Assembly: GCF_024169245.1 (NCBI RefSeq)
Contig: NZ_JALJWP010000001.1
Span: 1,116,001 to 1,180,000, forward strand
Length of the DNA: 64,000 bases
Source of the DNA: Pseudomonas koreensis
Lineage (GTDB): Bacteria; Pseudomonadota; Gammaproteobacteria; Pseudomonadales; Pseudomonadaceae
Direction: 5' to 3'
Shown here: piece after piece, positions 33,709 to 43,620 of the stretch
How the letters are laid out: each line of letters begins with the position of its first letter
Numbering within the stretch: the stretch's first letter is position 1
Notes under the pieces: model-generated
Databases searched by the model: none
Told to the model about the DNA's origin: nothing
The model's input: the letters and a program-made list of their open reading frames with translations, nothing else
Program-made: the position numbers and the translations under genes

Positions 33709-36366
33709 TCAGACGAACTCGCAGGTCACGCTGGAGTTGCCGTCGAGCGTGGCATGCACACGCTTGAGGCTTTCACCGGTCGCCATCGCGTCGAGCAGAC
33801 GATCGGCCACCAGCGGCAGTACGTGCTGGTCAAGCAGATGGTCGATCAGGCGCGCGCCGCTTTCGCTTTGCGTGCAACGCTCGGACAGGTGATCGACGAG
33901 GCTCTGGCACCAGCTGAATTCCAGCTGACGACGGTTCAGGCGTTCGCCGAGACGACCGAGTTTGATCTCGATCAGCTCGCGCAGCACCGGGCCGCCCACC
34001 GGGTAGTACGGCACCACTTTCATCCGCGCCAGCAGCGCCGGTTTGAAGTGCTTGCTGAGCACCGGGCGAATGGTTTCTTCGAGGACTTCGGCGGTCGGCC
34101 GTGCGCCGTTTTCGCAGAGGTCGCTGATCTTGTCGCTGCCGAGGTTCGAGGTCATCAGGATCAGCGTGTTGCGGAAGTCGATTTCGCGACCTTCGCCGTC
34201 GTTGGCCACGCCTTTGTCGAAGATCTGGTAGAACAGGTTGAGCACGTCCGGATCAGCCTTCTCGACTTCATCGAGCAACACCACCGAATACGGCTTCTGG
34301 CGCACGGCTTCGGTGAGCATGCCGCCCTCGCCGTAACCGACGTAGCCTGGCGGTGCACCGATCAGGCGCGAAACAGTGTGCTTCTCCTGGAACTCGGACA
34401 TGTTGATGGTGGTGATGAAACGATCGCCGCCGTACAACAGGTCAGCCAGGGCCAGCGCGGTTTCGGTTTTGCCGACACCGCTCGGGCCGACCAGCAGGAA
34501 CACGCCCACTGGCGCGTCAGGTTTGTTCAGGCCGGCAGCGGTGGCGCGCATCGAGCGGTCCAGTGCGTGCACGGCTTGTTCCTGGCCACGGATGCGTGTG
34601 CGCAGATCGGTGGCGAAACTGGCGACCTTGGCGTTGTGCTCGCGGGCCAGTTGCGCCAGTGGCACACCGGTCCAGGCGCTGATCACTTCGGCGACCAGAC
34701 GCGGACACACTTCGAAGCTGACCAGACGTTCTTTGACTTGCGCGGCAGTCAACGCGGCGTGGGTTTCATGCAACTGAGCTTCCAGCGCTTCGACGCTCTG
34801 GCCTTCTTCGACTTCGGCGACCACGGTTTCAATCACGGTGCCTTCGGCGTCTTCTTCAACGCTGACGGTCGGCTCGACCGCTGCGGCTTCGCGGGCCTTG
34901 GCCAGTTGCTGACGCAGTTCCAGCAGACGCTCGGCCAGTTCTTTCTGTTCAGTCCAGAGCGTTTCCAGTGCAACCATTTCGCTTTCGGCTTCATCCAGCC
35001 GCGCTTCCAGTGCCTCCAGCGCTTCGTGATCGATCAGCAGACCGGCCTCGGCATCGCGGCGCAGGGCCTGACGCTGACGGCCACCTTCAGCCAGTTCGCC
35101 ACGCAGGCGCTCGAGACTTTCCGGGGCGGCGGCGAGGCTGATGCGCACGCGGGCGCAGGCGGTGTCGAGGACATCGACGGCTTTGTCCGGCAGTTGCCGA
35201 CCGGCCAGGTAACGCGCGGACAATTCAGCGGCGGACACCACCGCGTCATCGCGCAGGTAGATGCCGTGGCTCTTCTCGTAGACCTGAGCCAGACCACGCA
35301 GAATGGTCACCGCTTCGCTGACGGTCGGTTCGTGCAGTTGCACCGGTTGGAAGCGACGGGCCAGCGCCGGATCTTTCTCGAAGTATTTCTTGTACTCGGC
35401 CCAGGTGGTCGCGGCGATGGTGCGCAGTTCGCCACGGGCCAGCGCCGGTTTCAGCAGGTTGGCCGCGTCTGAGCCGCCGGCATTGCCGCCCGCGCCGATC
35501 AAAGTGTGGGCTTCGTCGATGAACAGAATGATCGGTTTTGGCGAGGCTTTGACTTCATCGATCACGCCTTTCAGACGGCGCTCGAATTCACCTTTGACGC
35601 TGGCGCCGGCCTGCAACAGGCCCATGTCCAGCGACAGCAACTCAACGCCTTTGAGTACCTGCGGCACTTCACCGGCGGCGATGCGCGAAGCGAGGCCTTC
35701 GACGATGGCGGTTTTACCGACACCGGCCTCACCGACGACGATCGGGTTGTTCTTGCGGCGACGGGCGAGGATGTCGACCATCTGCCGGATCGCGCCGTCA
35801 CGGCACAGCACCGGGTCGAGTTTGCCGTCGCGGGCCTGCTGGGTCAGGTTGTGGGTGAAGCGCTGCAACAGCGATTCGCCCTGCGCCGCCGGTTTGCCAT
35901 TGGCCGCCGGTTGCTCCTGTTGCGACAGGGCAAATTCTTTCAGGCGATCGATGTTCAGCTTGGCGAGCAGCGGTTGATAGCGGCTGCCGGCGTAACGCAT
36001 CGGGTTGCGCAGCAACGCCAGGATCAGCGCGGCGTCTTCGACTTGGGTCTGGCCCAGTTCGAGGTTGGCCACCAGCAGTGCGTCTTGCAGCCATTGCACC
36101 AGTTCCGGGGCGAACACCGGGTTGCGCGAAGCGCTGTGTTCGACCCGCGATTGCAATGCAGCGGTCAGTTCACCGGCGTCGACGTCAGCATCTTGCAACG
36201 CGCGCGACAGCAAGCCGTTCGGACGCTCGAGCAAGCCCAGCAGCAAGTCTTCGACAAGAATCTTGCTGCCGCCCCGGGCCACACAACGCTCAGCCGAACG
36301 CTCCAGATCACGACGGGTTTCGGCGTCCAGCGCCTGGATGAGTTGTTGCAGGTCTACGTTGATCAT
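33709..36366 (-). CDS. clpV: ClpV (TssH), sheath-recycling AAA+ ATPase
   Basis: An 885-residue Clp/Hsp100 protein. An N-terminal repeat domain is followed by the first Walker A, GEAGVGKT (212-219), a coiled-coil M domain (about 430-540), and the second Walker A, GPSGVGKT (627-634). It disassembles contracted TssBC sheaths. The EVISAWTGVPL segment is typical of the ClpV/ClpB family. Confidence 0.97.
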   Translation of the reverse strand: MINVDLQQLIQALDAETRRDLERSAERCVARGGSKILVEDLLLGLLERPNGLLSRALQDADVDAGELTAALQSRVEHSASRNPVFAPELVQWLQDALLVANLELGQTQVEDAALILALLRNPMRYAGSRYQPLLAKLNIDRLKEFALSQQEQPAANGKPAAQGESLLQRFTHNLTQQARDGKLDPVLCRDGAIRQMVDILARRRKNNPIVVGEAGVGKTAIVEGLASRIAAGEVPQVLKGVELLSLDMGLLQAGASVKGEFERRLKGVIDEVKASPKPIILFIDEAHTLIGAGGNAGGSDAANLLKPALARGELRTIAATTWAEYKKYFEKDPALARRFQPVQLHEPTVSEAVTILRGLAQVYEKSHGIYLRDDAVVSAAELSARYLAGRQLPDKAVDVLDTACARVRISLAAAPESLERLRGELAEGGRQRQALRRDAEAGLLIDHEALEALEARLDEAESEMVALETLWTEQKELAERLLELRQQLAKAREAAAVEPTVSVEEDAEGTVIETVVAEVEEGQSVEALEAQLHETHAALTAAQVKERLVSFEVCPRLVAEVISAWTGVPLAQLAREHNAKVASFATDLRTRIRGQEQAVHALDRSMRATAAGLNKPDAPVGVFLLVGPSGVGKTETALALADLLYGGDRFITTINMSEFQEKHTVSRLIGAPPGYVGYGEGGMLTEAVRQKPYSVVLLDEVEKADPDVLNLFYQIFDKGVANDGEGREIDFRNTLILMTSNLGSDKISDLCENGARPTAEVLEETIRPVLSKHFKPALLARMKVVPYYPVGGPVLRELIEIKLGRLGERLNRRQLEFSWCQSLVDHLSERCTQSESGARLIDHLLDQHVLPLVADRLLDAMATGESLKRVHATLDGNSSVTCEFV

Positions 36367-36377
36367 GGCTCACGTCC

Positions 36378-37385
36378 TTAATGAATTTTGCTGCCCAGGG
36401 TCACCACGCCGTCCGCTTTTTCGCGGCCCAGCCAACTGGTCCAACCGAGGCGACAGGCGTTCTGCTCACCGATGCGCAGTTCGCGGATTTCTTCCTGGCG
36501 CAGGACCAGGCGGATGTCGTAATCGAGCGGGTCACGCAGGGTGAACCGCACCAGCGCGCAGAGCGGCTGGTAGCCGAAACCGATCGGTAGGAATTCATGG
36601 AATCGCTGCCAGTCGAGTTCGGTGATGTGAATGCGGAATTTGCCGCTGCGATCGCGCACGTGCTCGCCCAGCACCAGGTCTTCGCCGAGCATGCTGTTGG
36701 CGCGGCCCAAACGATTGCGCTGCTCGTCGAGAATTTCCACGCGGCGCTCGATGCACTGCTCGATGACCAGGTCTTCGTGCTTGAAGTAGTAACGCAGCAC
36801 GGCTTCGATCAGCGCCGCCGAGTGCGCCCGCAGACTGAGCAGGCCGAGGTACGGTAGCAGGCGTTTCCAGTTGAGTTCCTTGGCCTTGCGGATCTCGTCG
36901 CCGCCCAGGCCGATCAGGGCAAACAGCTGCGCCGAGAACGGGTCGATCGCGCCGCTCTGGAAGCTCGCGCGGTAGCGGTACTTGCGCCAGATCGGCAGCA
37001 TCAGTCGTTGCAGGCGATGGTGGAACAGGTCGAGGAAATTGCGCGTCGGGTTGCCGTCCTCGCTGTCGCCCAAGGCCTGTTCGCCGTAGAACGCCGGCAG
37101 CGGCGAACCGGAGCCGACCAGGCCGATCAGGTTGAAGCGCATGCGCGCGCGCATCTTGCCGTGCTCTTCGAAAAACTCGACGCGATCGACGTCGCTGCGC
37201 GGAAAGCCCAGGCTCGGGTTGGCCTGGAACTCGACCTGGTCGTACAGATCGTCTTCGCTCAGATGCGGGTGTGCCTCGCGCAGCCGGTCGATCACCAGCA
37301 GCACGGCCTGAAACAGCGAGTACTCGCGTATTACCTTGGTCAGCCCGCTTAAAGCAGAGGCTGCAGGCCCATACGTGGTGTCCAT
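36378..37385 (-). CDS. tssG: TssG, baseplate subunit
   Basis: A 335-residue TssG with the family features FRPNPSLGFP-like (QANPSLGFPRSDVD) and MRFNLIGLVGSGSPLP. Its 5' end overlaps the tssF 3' end by 37 bp, so translation is probably coupled. Confidence 0.95.
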   Translation of the reverse strand: MDTTYGPAASALSGLTKVIREYSLFQAVLLVIDRLREAHPHLSEDDLYDQVEFQANPSLGFPRSDVDRVEFFEEHGKMRARMRFNLIGLVGSGSPLPAFYGEQALGDSEDGNPTRNFLDLFHHRLQRLMLPIWRKYRYRASFQSGAIDPFSAQLFALIGLGGDEIRKAKELNWKRLLPYLGLLSLRAHSAALIEAVLRYYFKHEDLVIEQCIERRVEILDEQRNRLGRANSMLGEDLVLGEHVRDRSGKFRIHITELDWQRFHEFLPIGFGYQPLCALVRFTLRDPLDYDIRLVLRQEEIRELRIGEQNACRLGWTSWLGREKADGVVTLGSKIH

Positions 37386-39136
37386 TGGTACACCTCTCCC
37401 TGTGTGCTTTTTACCCGCAGCTCATGGAATGAATTGAGACTGGCGTAAAGCGCGAAAAACTCGTTGAGAACCGAAGCGAAGACGAACAGGTCGCCTTCGC
37501 CGATATAGCCTTCCGGGTCGATGGTCAGTTCGGTGCGCAGACCGCGCACCGGCAGACCACGATGCAACCGGTCGACGTGGTGATGCTTGATGTGCTTGAG
37601 GCCGCCGAGCAGGCGCTTGCTGACCTTCTCCGCGTGCTGGTCGTAGTAGCGCGGCAGGTCGTAGGTTTCCAGAATCACCTTCAACGCATTGACGTCCGCC
37701 AGCGACAGATAGTTAAGCGACATGTTGCTGATCAGCTTCCACAGGAAGTCACGGTTCAGCGGCGGCGCGAAGCTCGGGGTGGCCGGGGTAATGTTGCGGA
37801 AACTGAGGAATTCCGGGGTCTGCTCGCTGGCCATGCAGATGTCGCCGAGCTTGAGCTTTTTCGGCAGGTTCTGGTTGGTGCACATCAGCTCTATCGACAG
37901 GGTTTCGTGCGCTTCGGTGTGGCGGATGCCGAAGCTCAGGTAAGTGTCGAGGCCGTCATGCAGCAAGGACGAGCGCTGGCGAATGCTGTAATGCGGACGG
38001 CTGTTGGGCACGTCGAAACTCGGATCGTGCTCGAAGGATTCGAACGGCACGTATTCCTGATAACCGAGACCGCCGGGCTTCCATCCGGTCACGGTTTCCA
38101 CCGAAAACACACCGCAGTTTTCCAGGTCGTATTCCGCCGGCAGCAACAGATACTCGTCCTGCTTGCCATCGAGACGGATCGGCAGTGCGTCGTGCTCGAA
38201 CAGATTGACGATCGGCGTGCAGAACAGCTTCACGTTATCGAGCGTCGGGCGCATGCGCATGATGCCGCTCTTGCGGATGTCGAAGCGCAGTTCGAGACCA
38301 CGCATCTGCTTGAGGGTGTCTTCCGGCAAGGCCTTGAGAATGTCCAGGCCGTTGACGTCGACGAAGAGGAACTTGTCCTGGAAGGCGAAGTATTCCTGCA
38401 GGTAGCGATAGCCGCGGAAGGTGTTCAGCGGATACGGGATCAAGGCTTCTTCTTCGGCAAAACCCACCGGTTTCACCCGGTCACCGGGAATCTTGAACGC
38501 CATCGGCTTGCCGCTGACGCCATCGATCGCCTTGCCGGCGCCGTCGAGCGGGATCAGCTCGATGCCGTCGAGGTTGCGCAGCAGGCTCAGATAGAGCATC
38601 TGGCTGATGTAGCGCTCGCCGGCAAAGTGCAGGCGCAGTTTGCTCAGCTCCAGTTCACCGAGATGGCCGTCGGCGCTCATTTCCAGACGCAGGCTGAGCA
38701 GCGAGCCGTCGCCCTTCACCGAGTAATTCAGCGCAGCCAAGTCCAGCGGCAGCACTTCGGTCGGGTAGCAGGTGCGGAAGCGGCAACGCACGTCATCGAT
38801 CGGCTTGCTCTCGATCGGCGTATCGCGCTCAACCAGCAGCGCCGGGCCGGAACGCTTGAGCGGATCGAACTGCAGAATGCTGAACGCCGGCAGCGGGCGC
38901 ATGTAGTTCGGCCACAGCAGTTGCATCAGCGAATGGCTGAGCTCCGGCAGCTCGTCATCGAGCTTCTGCCGCAGGCGCCCGGTGAGAAACGCAAAGCCTT
39001 CGAGCAACCGCTCCACATCCGGATCCCGCCCGGCCTGCCCCAGATACGGCGCCAGCGCCGGACTACGCTCGGCGAAACGGCGACCGAGCTGGCGCAGTGC
39101 GGTGAGTTCGCTTTGGTAGTAGTGGTTAAAGGACAC
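37349..39136 (-). CDS. tssF: TssF, baseplate subunit
   Basis: A 595-residue TssF beginning SFNHYYQSELTALRQLGRRF, the family start, here read from a GTG at 39136. It contains RPLPAFSILQFDP and ends GEVYQWTPRMGLQPLL. With TssG, TssE and TssK it makes the baseplate wedge. Confidence 0.96.
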   Translation of the reverse strand: MSFNHYYQSELTALRQLGRRFAERSPALAPYLGQAGRDPDVERLLEGFAFLTGRLRQKLDDELPELSHSLMQLLWPNYMRPLPAFSILQFDPLKRSGPALLVERDTPIESKPIDDVRCRFRTCYPTEVLPLDLAALNYSVKGDGSLLSLRLEMSADGHLGELELSKLRLHFAGERYISQMLYLSLLRNLDGIELIPLDGAGKAIDGVSGKPMAFKIPGDRVKPVGFAEEEALIPYPLNTFRGYRYLQEYFAFQDKFLFVDVNGLDILKALPEDTLKQMRGLELRFDIRKSGIMRMRPTLDNVKLFCTPIVNLFEHDALPIRLDGKQDEYLLLPAEYDLENCGVFSVETVTGWKPGGLGYQEYVPFESFEHDPSFDVPNSRPHYSIRQRSSLLHDGLDTYLSFGIRHTEAHETLSIELMCTNQNLPKKLKLGDICMASEQTPEFLSFRNITPATPSFAPPLNRDFLWKLISNMSLNYLSLADVNALKVILETYDLPRYYDQHAEKVSKRLLGGLKHIKHHHVDRLHRGLPVRGLRTELTIDPEGYIGEGDLFVFASVLNEFFALYASLNSFHELRVKSTQGEVYQWTPRMGLQPLL

Positions 39137-39230
39137 GGGGTACCTGCCTGGTAGTGGAACTCATCTAAAACAAAATCCTGTCGATGGGAGGGACTGTTCA
39201 GCCATCTCATGGCCGATTCTCCGCCGTGTC

Positions 39231-39644
39231 TCAATCGTCCCCGACAATGTCGTATGGGGTATTACTGATAAAGCTGTTAAGCCAATGCGGCTTCCATTCT
39301 GGAACTCTCATGCCGAAGTGCTGATCGCGTTTGTAAAAATCGATCCAGACGATGCCGACAATGACGTCGTCCTCATGGGTGCCCATGTCCACCGCGCTTC
39401 GCGGGTACAAAGGTGATCGAAAAACAGCGTTGGAATCTTGCTTGTCGGTAATACGCAAGTACGCCAAGTCATCAAACGGCACCAGCCACCCTCCGACAGG
39501 TACGTTTTCGATCAGATAATTGCCTGACTCGCTGACAACCGAGCTGCTCGCCGGACGTTTGAGAAGATTGTTCAGAGCGACACCAAAAAAAGTGATTGCC
39601 AATACCAGCAAACCAGCGAAAAAAACCGTTTTTTTGACTTTCAT
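39231..39644 (-). CDS. membrane-anchored candidate immunity protein
   Basis: A 137-residue protein with an N-terminal signal anchor (KKTVFFAGLLVLAITFFGVAL) and a periplasmic domain of no known family. The ATG at 39644 overlaps the stop of the DUF6402-like gene by 1 bp. The composition is AT-rich compared with the flanking tss genes. Its position directly after a probable effector and its envelope localisation suggest an immunity protein. Confidence 0.55.
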   Translation of the reverse strand: MKVKKTVFFAGLLVLAITFFGVALNNLLKRPASSSVVSESGNYLIENVPVGGWLVPFDDLAYLRITDKQDSNAVFRSPLYPRSAVDMGTHEDDVIVGIVWIDFYKRDQHFGMRVPEWKPHWLNSFISNTPYDIVGDD

Positions 39645-40582
39645 CAGTTCTTCACCAGCTCAATGGAAACCGGCGGGATCGTTTCGTAGAAAATATCGGA
39701 GAAGAGCTTGAAATCCCCGCCCTTGGAAAACTGTTCTCTATAGGCCACGAAATGTTTGTTCTGAATCAGGAAATATCGTCTGTTCGCCGCCTCGAAGAAC
39801 TGCTTCTGCGCTACTTCACTCATGCCGAAGACAGATGATCGCCCGATGGCAGCCATTTCCTGATCAATTCCCATATTCTGCGCACTGGCCTCAAGTACTC
39901 CGGCGACACCGTCAAAATTCCAGTAGCCGAGCGGTTGGCTGACAAAGTCATCGCCGTCGCTGAAGTCGTAGTTATCTTCGACGTAGTAACCCAGGCGATC
40001 GGCGACGAATACGATCTTCTTGTCAAAGACGTTCACCACCCCCTCGGCAATCACGCGCATGTTGAAGTTGGCCAACGCCCCTCGCAGCTCGTCCAGTTCG
40101 CCACCGCCTAATTGACTGAAGTTGACTGAACGCGAATTGAAGTAACCGAACTTCTCCGCAGCTCGGCCTTTACCGTTGAACGTCAATGGATAACAACCAG
40201 GCGCGGAATTACCAAACGCACGCATTATTTTCGTTTGGATTTCGGGCATGGCCTTTGCGTTATTCCAGGCAGCCTTGAGCTCTTGTCGCGTCTCTTCAGG
40301 TTTTTTGAATGTCAGAACCCAGTTCATCTTGACGATACTTTCTTCGATGTACTGGTCGGGCACTGGTCGTGTGCGCTCTTTCTCTTCTGTTTCCATTCCA
40401 CCGCTGGCATTGCCCCAAGGAGCACCGTTGAACCAGTGACGCATCAACGCCGCGGCAACAGGCCATTTCATCTTGTCCATCGCGCCGGGAATATCGCTGA
40501 CTTTGAAAAGCCGCACAGCAGTAGACTGCCCCGTTTTATTGCTCGCGGGAGTCAGGCTGGAAGCTACTACGGTGTCTGCCAT
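39644..40582 (-). CDS. DUF6402-like protein, probable T6SS effector
   Basis: A 312-residue protein with no signal peptide. It looks like the DUF6402 family (WPVAAALMRHWFNGAPWG near residue 40, GYYVEDNYDFSDGDDF, PLGYWNF). No catalytic motif is identified. It sits between the PAAR gene and a membrane-anchored partner, inside the structural operon. The position after PAAR suggests cargo loaded on the spike tip; the family assignment is by eye. Confidence 0.55.
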   Translation of the reverse strand: MADTVVASSLTPASNKTGQSTAVRLFKVSDIPGAMDKMKWPVAAALMRHWFNGAPWGNASGGMETEEKERTRPVPDQYIEESIVKMNWVLTFKKPEETRQELKAAWNNAKAMPEIQTKIMRAFGNSAPGCYPLTFNGKGRAAEKFGYFNSRSVNFSQLGGGELDELRGALANFNMRVIAEGVVNVFDKKIVFVADRLGYYVEDNYDFSDGDDFVSQPLGYWNFDGVAGVLEASAQNMGIDQEMAAIGRSSVFGMSEVAQKQFFEAANRRYFLIQNKHFVAYREQFSKGGDFKLFSDIFYETIPPVSIELVKN

Positions 40583-40627
40583 GTCGACGTCCTATCCTTA
40601 AACGTGTACTGCATCAGAAAACGATGT

Positions 40628-41152
40628 TCAGCCGATCAACACTTCGGTTTGTTGCTCAACGAGCAATTCCACAGACTCAGCCTGAGCGGAATGGATTTTC
40701 TGGGTCTTTCCATCAGCGCCGGTAATCCCGCTGATGATCTTTCCCGAGGCGGTTTTCAGTGTGTATGCCACCCCAGCCATCGGCTTGCCAGTGTCCTGGC
40801 AATTGATCACAAAGTGCTCGTCAAACGGCCACTGAATCTCCACCGGCAACGGCGGCACAAACGGCGCCGGCGTATGCGAATTGCCAATAATCACCGTGCC
40901 GGATCCAGCCGTAACCTTGTTGCCATGGTCCCCCACCGAATCAACCGTCGCGGCAGGTTTGCCGTTGATCAACACCGTGGTCGCCAAACCGCCCGACATC
41001 GCACCACCACATGCCGAGGCATCGCCTTGGCGGGCGGCCGCGAGGCCGTCGAAGAATACGTCGCCGGAACCGGCGGCGATCGGGTTGGTGCCGTGGCCGG
41101 GGAGCGGGCAAGCGGTAGGGTCGGATACGCGTGCTGCGGGTTTGCCAGACAT
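40628..41152 (-). CDS. PAAR-domain spike tip protein with C-terminal extension
   Basis: A 174-residue protein. Residues about 1-100 are a PAAR domain: KPAARVSDPTACP, the HGTNPIAAGS loop, GDASACGG and GNSHTPAPF. The C-terminal 70 residues (FVINCQDTGKPMAGVAYTL and on) resemble a transthyretin-like module often found on PAAR proteins, likely for cargo docking. It would cap a VgrG trimer. It is placed between tssE and the DUF6402-like gene. Confidence 0.88.
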   Translation of the reverse strand: MSGKPAARVSDPTACPLPGHGTNPIAAGSGDVFFDGLAAARQGDASACGGAMSGGLATTVLINGKPAATVDSVGDHGNKVTAGSGTVIIGNSHTPAPFVPPLPVEIQWPFDEHFVINCQDTGKPMAGVAYTLKTASGKIISGITGADGKTQKIHSAQAESVELLVEQQTEVLIG

Positions 41153-41163
41153 CGGGGATCTCC

Positions 41164-41571
41164 TTAGGTGACCTTGACTTGACCGCTGCCATCCAGGCGC
41201 GCGGAGAAACTGACCTGACGCTTGAAACCCTCGACTTCCAGCAGGCCTTCGATACTGAAGGCCAGGCGAAGTTGATCGTGGTCACGCGGCAGGGAGATGA
41301 CACGCACGTTGCTCAGGCGCGGCTCGTAGGCTTCGATGAAGTTTTCGATGGCCAGACGGGCCTGACTCAGGGAGTCGTGCAGGCTCAGGCGCATGTCATT
41401 GAGATCGGGCAACCCGTAGTCGGACAGCGTTTGCACGCTGCCGGCCCGGGTGCTGAGCATTTTGGCCAGATGGGCAGCCACTGACGCCATGGCACAAGCC
41501 TCAAGGCTGTTGCCCTTGCGTAGTTGTGCGTCGCCGTTGAGGCGTTCGAACAGGCTGCCGTATCCGTCCAT
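41164..41571 (-). CDS. tssE: TssE, gp25-like baseplate protein
   Basis: A 135-residue GpW/gp25-family protein starting MDGYGSLFERL. It contains SDYGLPDLND and the long helix-strand region ISLPRDHDQLRLAFSIEG. It starts 10 bp after the tssC stop. Confidence 0.93.
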   Translation of the reverse strand: MDGYGSLFERLNGDAQLRKGNSLEACAMASVAAHLAKMLSTRAGSVQTLSDYGLPDLNDMRLSLHDSLSQARLAIENFIEAYEPRLSNVRVISLPRDHDQLRLAFSIEGLLEVEGFKRQVSFSARLDGSGQVKVT

Positions 41572-41580
41572 GAGTCGCTC

Positions 41581-43056
41581 TTACTCTTTGTCCAGCTTGC
41601 CAACCAGCGACAGGGTGAAATCGGCACCCATGTACTTGAAGTGCGGACGCACGTTCAAGCTCACGCGGTACCAGCCCGGCTCGCCTTCAACGTCGCTGAC
41701 GATCACTTGCGCAGCGCGCAGCGGACGACGGCCACGCACTTCGGCGCTCGGGTTTTCCTGGTCGGCGACGTACTGGCGGATCCACTTGTTGAGTTCCAGC
41801 TCGAGGTCGGTACGTTCTTTCCACGAACCGAGTTGCTCGCGCTGCAGCACTTTCAAGTAGTGAGCCAGGCGGTTGACGATCATCATGTACGGCAGTTGGG
41901 TGCCGAGCTTGTAGTTCAGCTCTGCGGCCTTGCCTTCTGCGCTGATGCCGAAGAACTTCGGCTTCTGCACCGAGCTTGCGGAGAAGAACGCCGCGTTGTC
42001 GGAGCCTTTACGCATGGTCAGGGAGATGAAGCCTTCCTCGGCCAGTTCGTATTCACGACGGTCAGAAACCAATACTTCGGTAGGAATCTTGGTTTCGATT
42101 TCGCCCATGCTTTCGAAATGGTGCAGAGGCAGGTCTTCAACCGCGCCACCACTCTGTGGGCCGATGATGTTCGGGCACCAGCGGAATTTCGCGAAGCTGT
42201 CAGTCAGCTTGGTGCCGAACGCGTAGGCCGTGTTGCCCCACAGGTAGTGCTCGTGGCTGTTGGCAACGGTTTCCTTGTACACGAACGACTTGACCGGGTT
42301 TTCTTCCGGATCGTACGGGTTGCGCAGCAGGAAACGTGGCACGGTCAGGCCAACGTAACGGGAGTCTTCCGAAGTACGGAAGCTCTGCCATTTGGCGAAT
42401 TGCGGACCTTCGAAGTGGTCTTTCAGATCCTTCAGATCCGGCAGGCCGGTGAAGCTTTCCAGACCGAAGAATTTCGGCCCGGCGGCAGCGATGAACGGCG
42501 CGTGGGACATGCACGAAACGCTGGCCACGTACTGCATCAGCTTGACGTCTGGCGAGCTTGGCGACATGTAGTAGTTGGCGATGATCGCGCCAACCGGCTG
42601 ACCACCGAACTGGCCGTATTCAGCGGTGTAGATGTGCTTGTACAGGCCCGACTGCATGACTTCCGGCGAATCTTCGAAATCGTCGAGCAGGTCTTCTTTG
42701 GAGACGTTGAGGATTTCGATCTTGATGTTTTCGCGGAAGTTGGTGCGGTCGACCAGCAACTGCAGACCACGCCACGACGATTCCAGCGCCTGGAAATCCG
42801 GGTGGTGCAGGATCTCGTCCATCTGACGGCTGAGCTTGGCATCGATCTCGGCGATCATGCGGTCAACCATGGCTTTCTTGACCGGCTCACCGTTGTTCTG
42901 CGGCTTGAGCAGCTCTTCGATGAACGCCGACACGCCACGCTTGGCGATGTCGTAGGCTTCGTCGTCCGGAGTCAGACGGGTTTCGGCGATGATGCTGTCG
43001 AGAATGCTGTATTCGCCGCTGGCGGCGCTCTTCTCTTGTGCTGCGCTAGTGCTCAT
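41581..43056 (-). CDS. tssC: TssC (VipB), contractile sheath large subunit
   Basis: A 491-residue sheath protein. Family segments are present: FRENIKIEILNVSKEDLLDDFEDS, AGPKFFGLESF, RDSRYVGLTVPRFLLR-like and WKERTDLELELNKWI. Together with TssB it forms the cog-wheel sheath. The spacer to tssB is 28 bp. Confidence 0.97.
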   Translation of the reverse strand: MSTSAAQEKSAASGEYSILDSIIAETRLTPDDEAYDIAKRGVSAFIEELLKPQNNGEPVKKAMVDRMIAEIDAKLSRQMDEILHHPDFQALESSWRGLQLLVDRTNFRENIKIEILNVSKEDLLDDFEDSPEVMQSGLYKHIYTAEYGQFGGQPVGAIIANYYMSPSSPDVKLMQYVASVSCMSHAPFIAAAGPKFFGLESFTGLPDLKDLKDHFEGPQFAKWQSFRTSEDSRYVGLTVPRFLLRNPYDPEENPVKSFVYKETVANSHEHYLWGNTAYAFGTKLTDSFAKFRWCPNIIGPQSGGAVEDLPLHHFESMGEIETKIPTEVLVSDRREYELAEEGFISLTMRKGSDNAAFFSASSVQKPKFFGISAEGKAAELNYKLGTQLPYMMIVNRLAHYLKVLQREQLGSWKERTDLELELNKWIRQYVADQENPSAEVRGRRPLRAAQVIVSDVEGEPGWYRVSLNVRPHFKYMGADFTLSLVGKLDKE

Positions 43057-43084
43057 TGTGTTGGCTTCCTTGGCTACTGGAGTC

Positions 43085-43588
43085 TCAGGCGTCCGGGGCT
43101 GCGGCGTTCAGGCCCAGCTCACCGAGTACGCGACCGCGGGATTCGTCGTCGGCGAGCACGCCTTCGATCGCTTTACGGAACGCAGGTGCGTTACCCAGCG
43201 GGCCTTTGAGGGCCACCAGCGCATCGCGCAGTTCCATCAGTTTTTTCAGCTCAGGCACTTGCTCGACCAGGCTGGCCGGGTTGAAGTCCTTCATCGAATT
43301 GACGCGCAGTTGCACGCCCAGCTCTTCAGTGCTGCCCTCTTCCTGCAGACGGTTCGGCACGTTCATCGTCAGGCTGAGCTCTTGCTTGGCCAGCACTTCG
43401 TCGAAGGTCATCTTGTCGATGCTGATCGGCTTGCGATCTTCGATCTTGCGCTCGTCCTTGCGGTGGGTGTAGTCACCGATTGCCAGCAGTTTCAGCGGCA
43501 GTTCAATCTCTTCCTGAGCACCGCCGGTGGCGGGTTTGAAGGTGACGTTGATGCGTTCCTTGGGGGCTACCGAGCCTTCTTTGGCCAT
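43085..43588 (-). CDS. tssB: TssB (VipA), contractile sheath small subunit
   Basis: A 167-residue protein. The start is the ATG at 43588, preceded by aaggag at 8 nt; upstream in-frame codons are not needed. Family motifs include KERINVTFKPATG and RKPISIDKMTFDEVL. It forms the sheath with TssC. Confidence 0.96.
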   Translation of the reverse strand: MAKEGSVAPKERINVTFKPATGGAQEEIELPLKLLAIGDYTHRKDERKIEDRKPISIDKMTFDEVLAKQELSLTMNVPNRLQEEGSTEELGVQLRVNSMKDFNPASLVEQVPELKKLMELRDALVALKGPLGNAPAFRKAIEGVLADDESRGRVLGELGLNAAAPDA

Positions 43589-43620
43589 GGCTTTTCTCCT
43601 TGCGGTTGTGGCCCTGGGGC

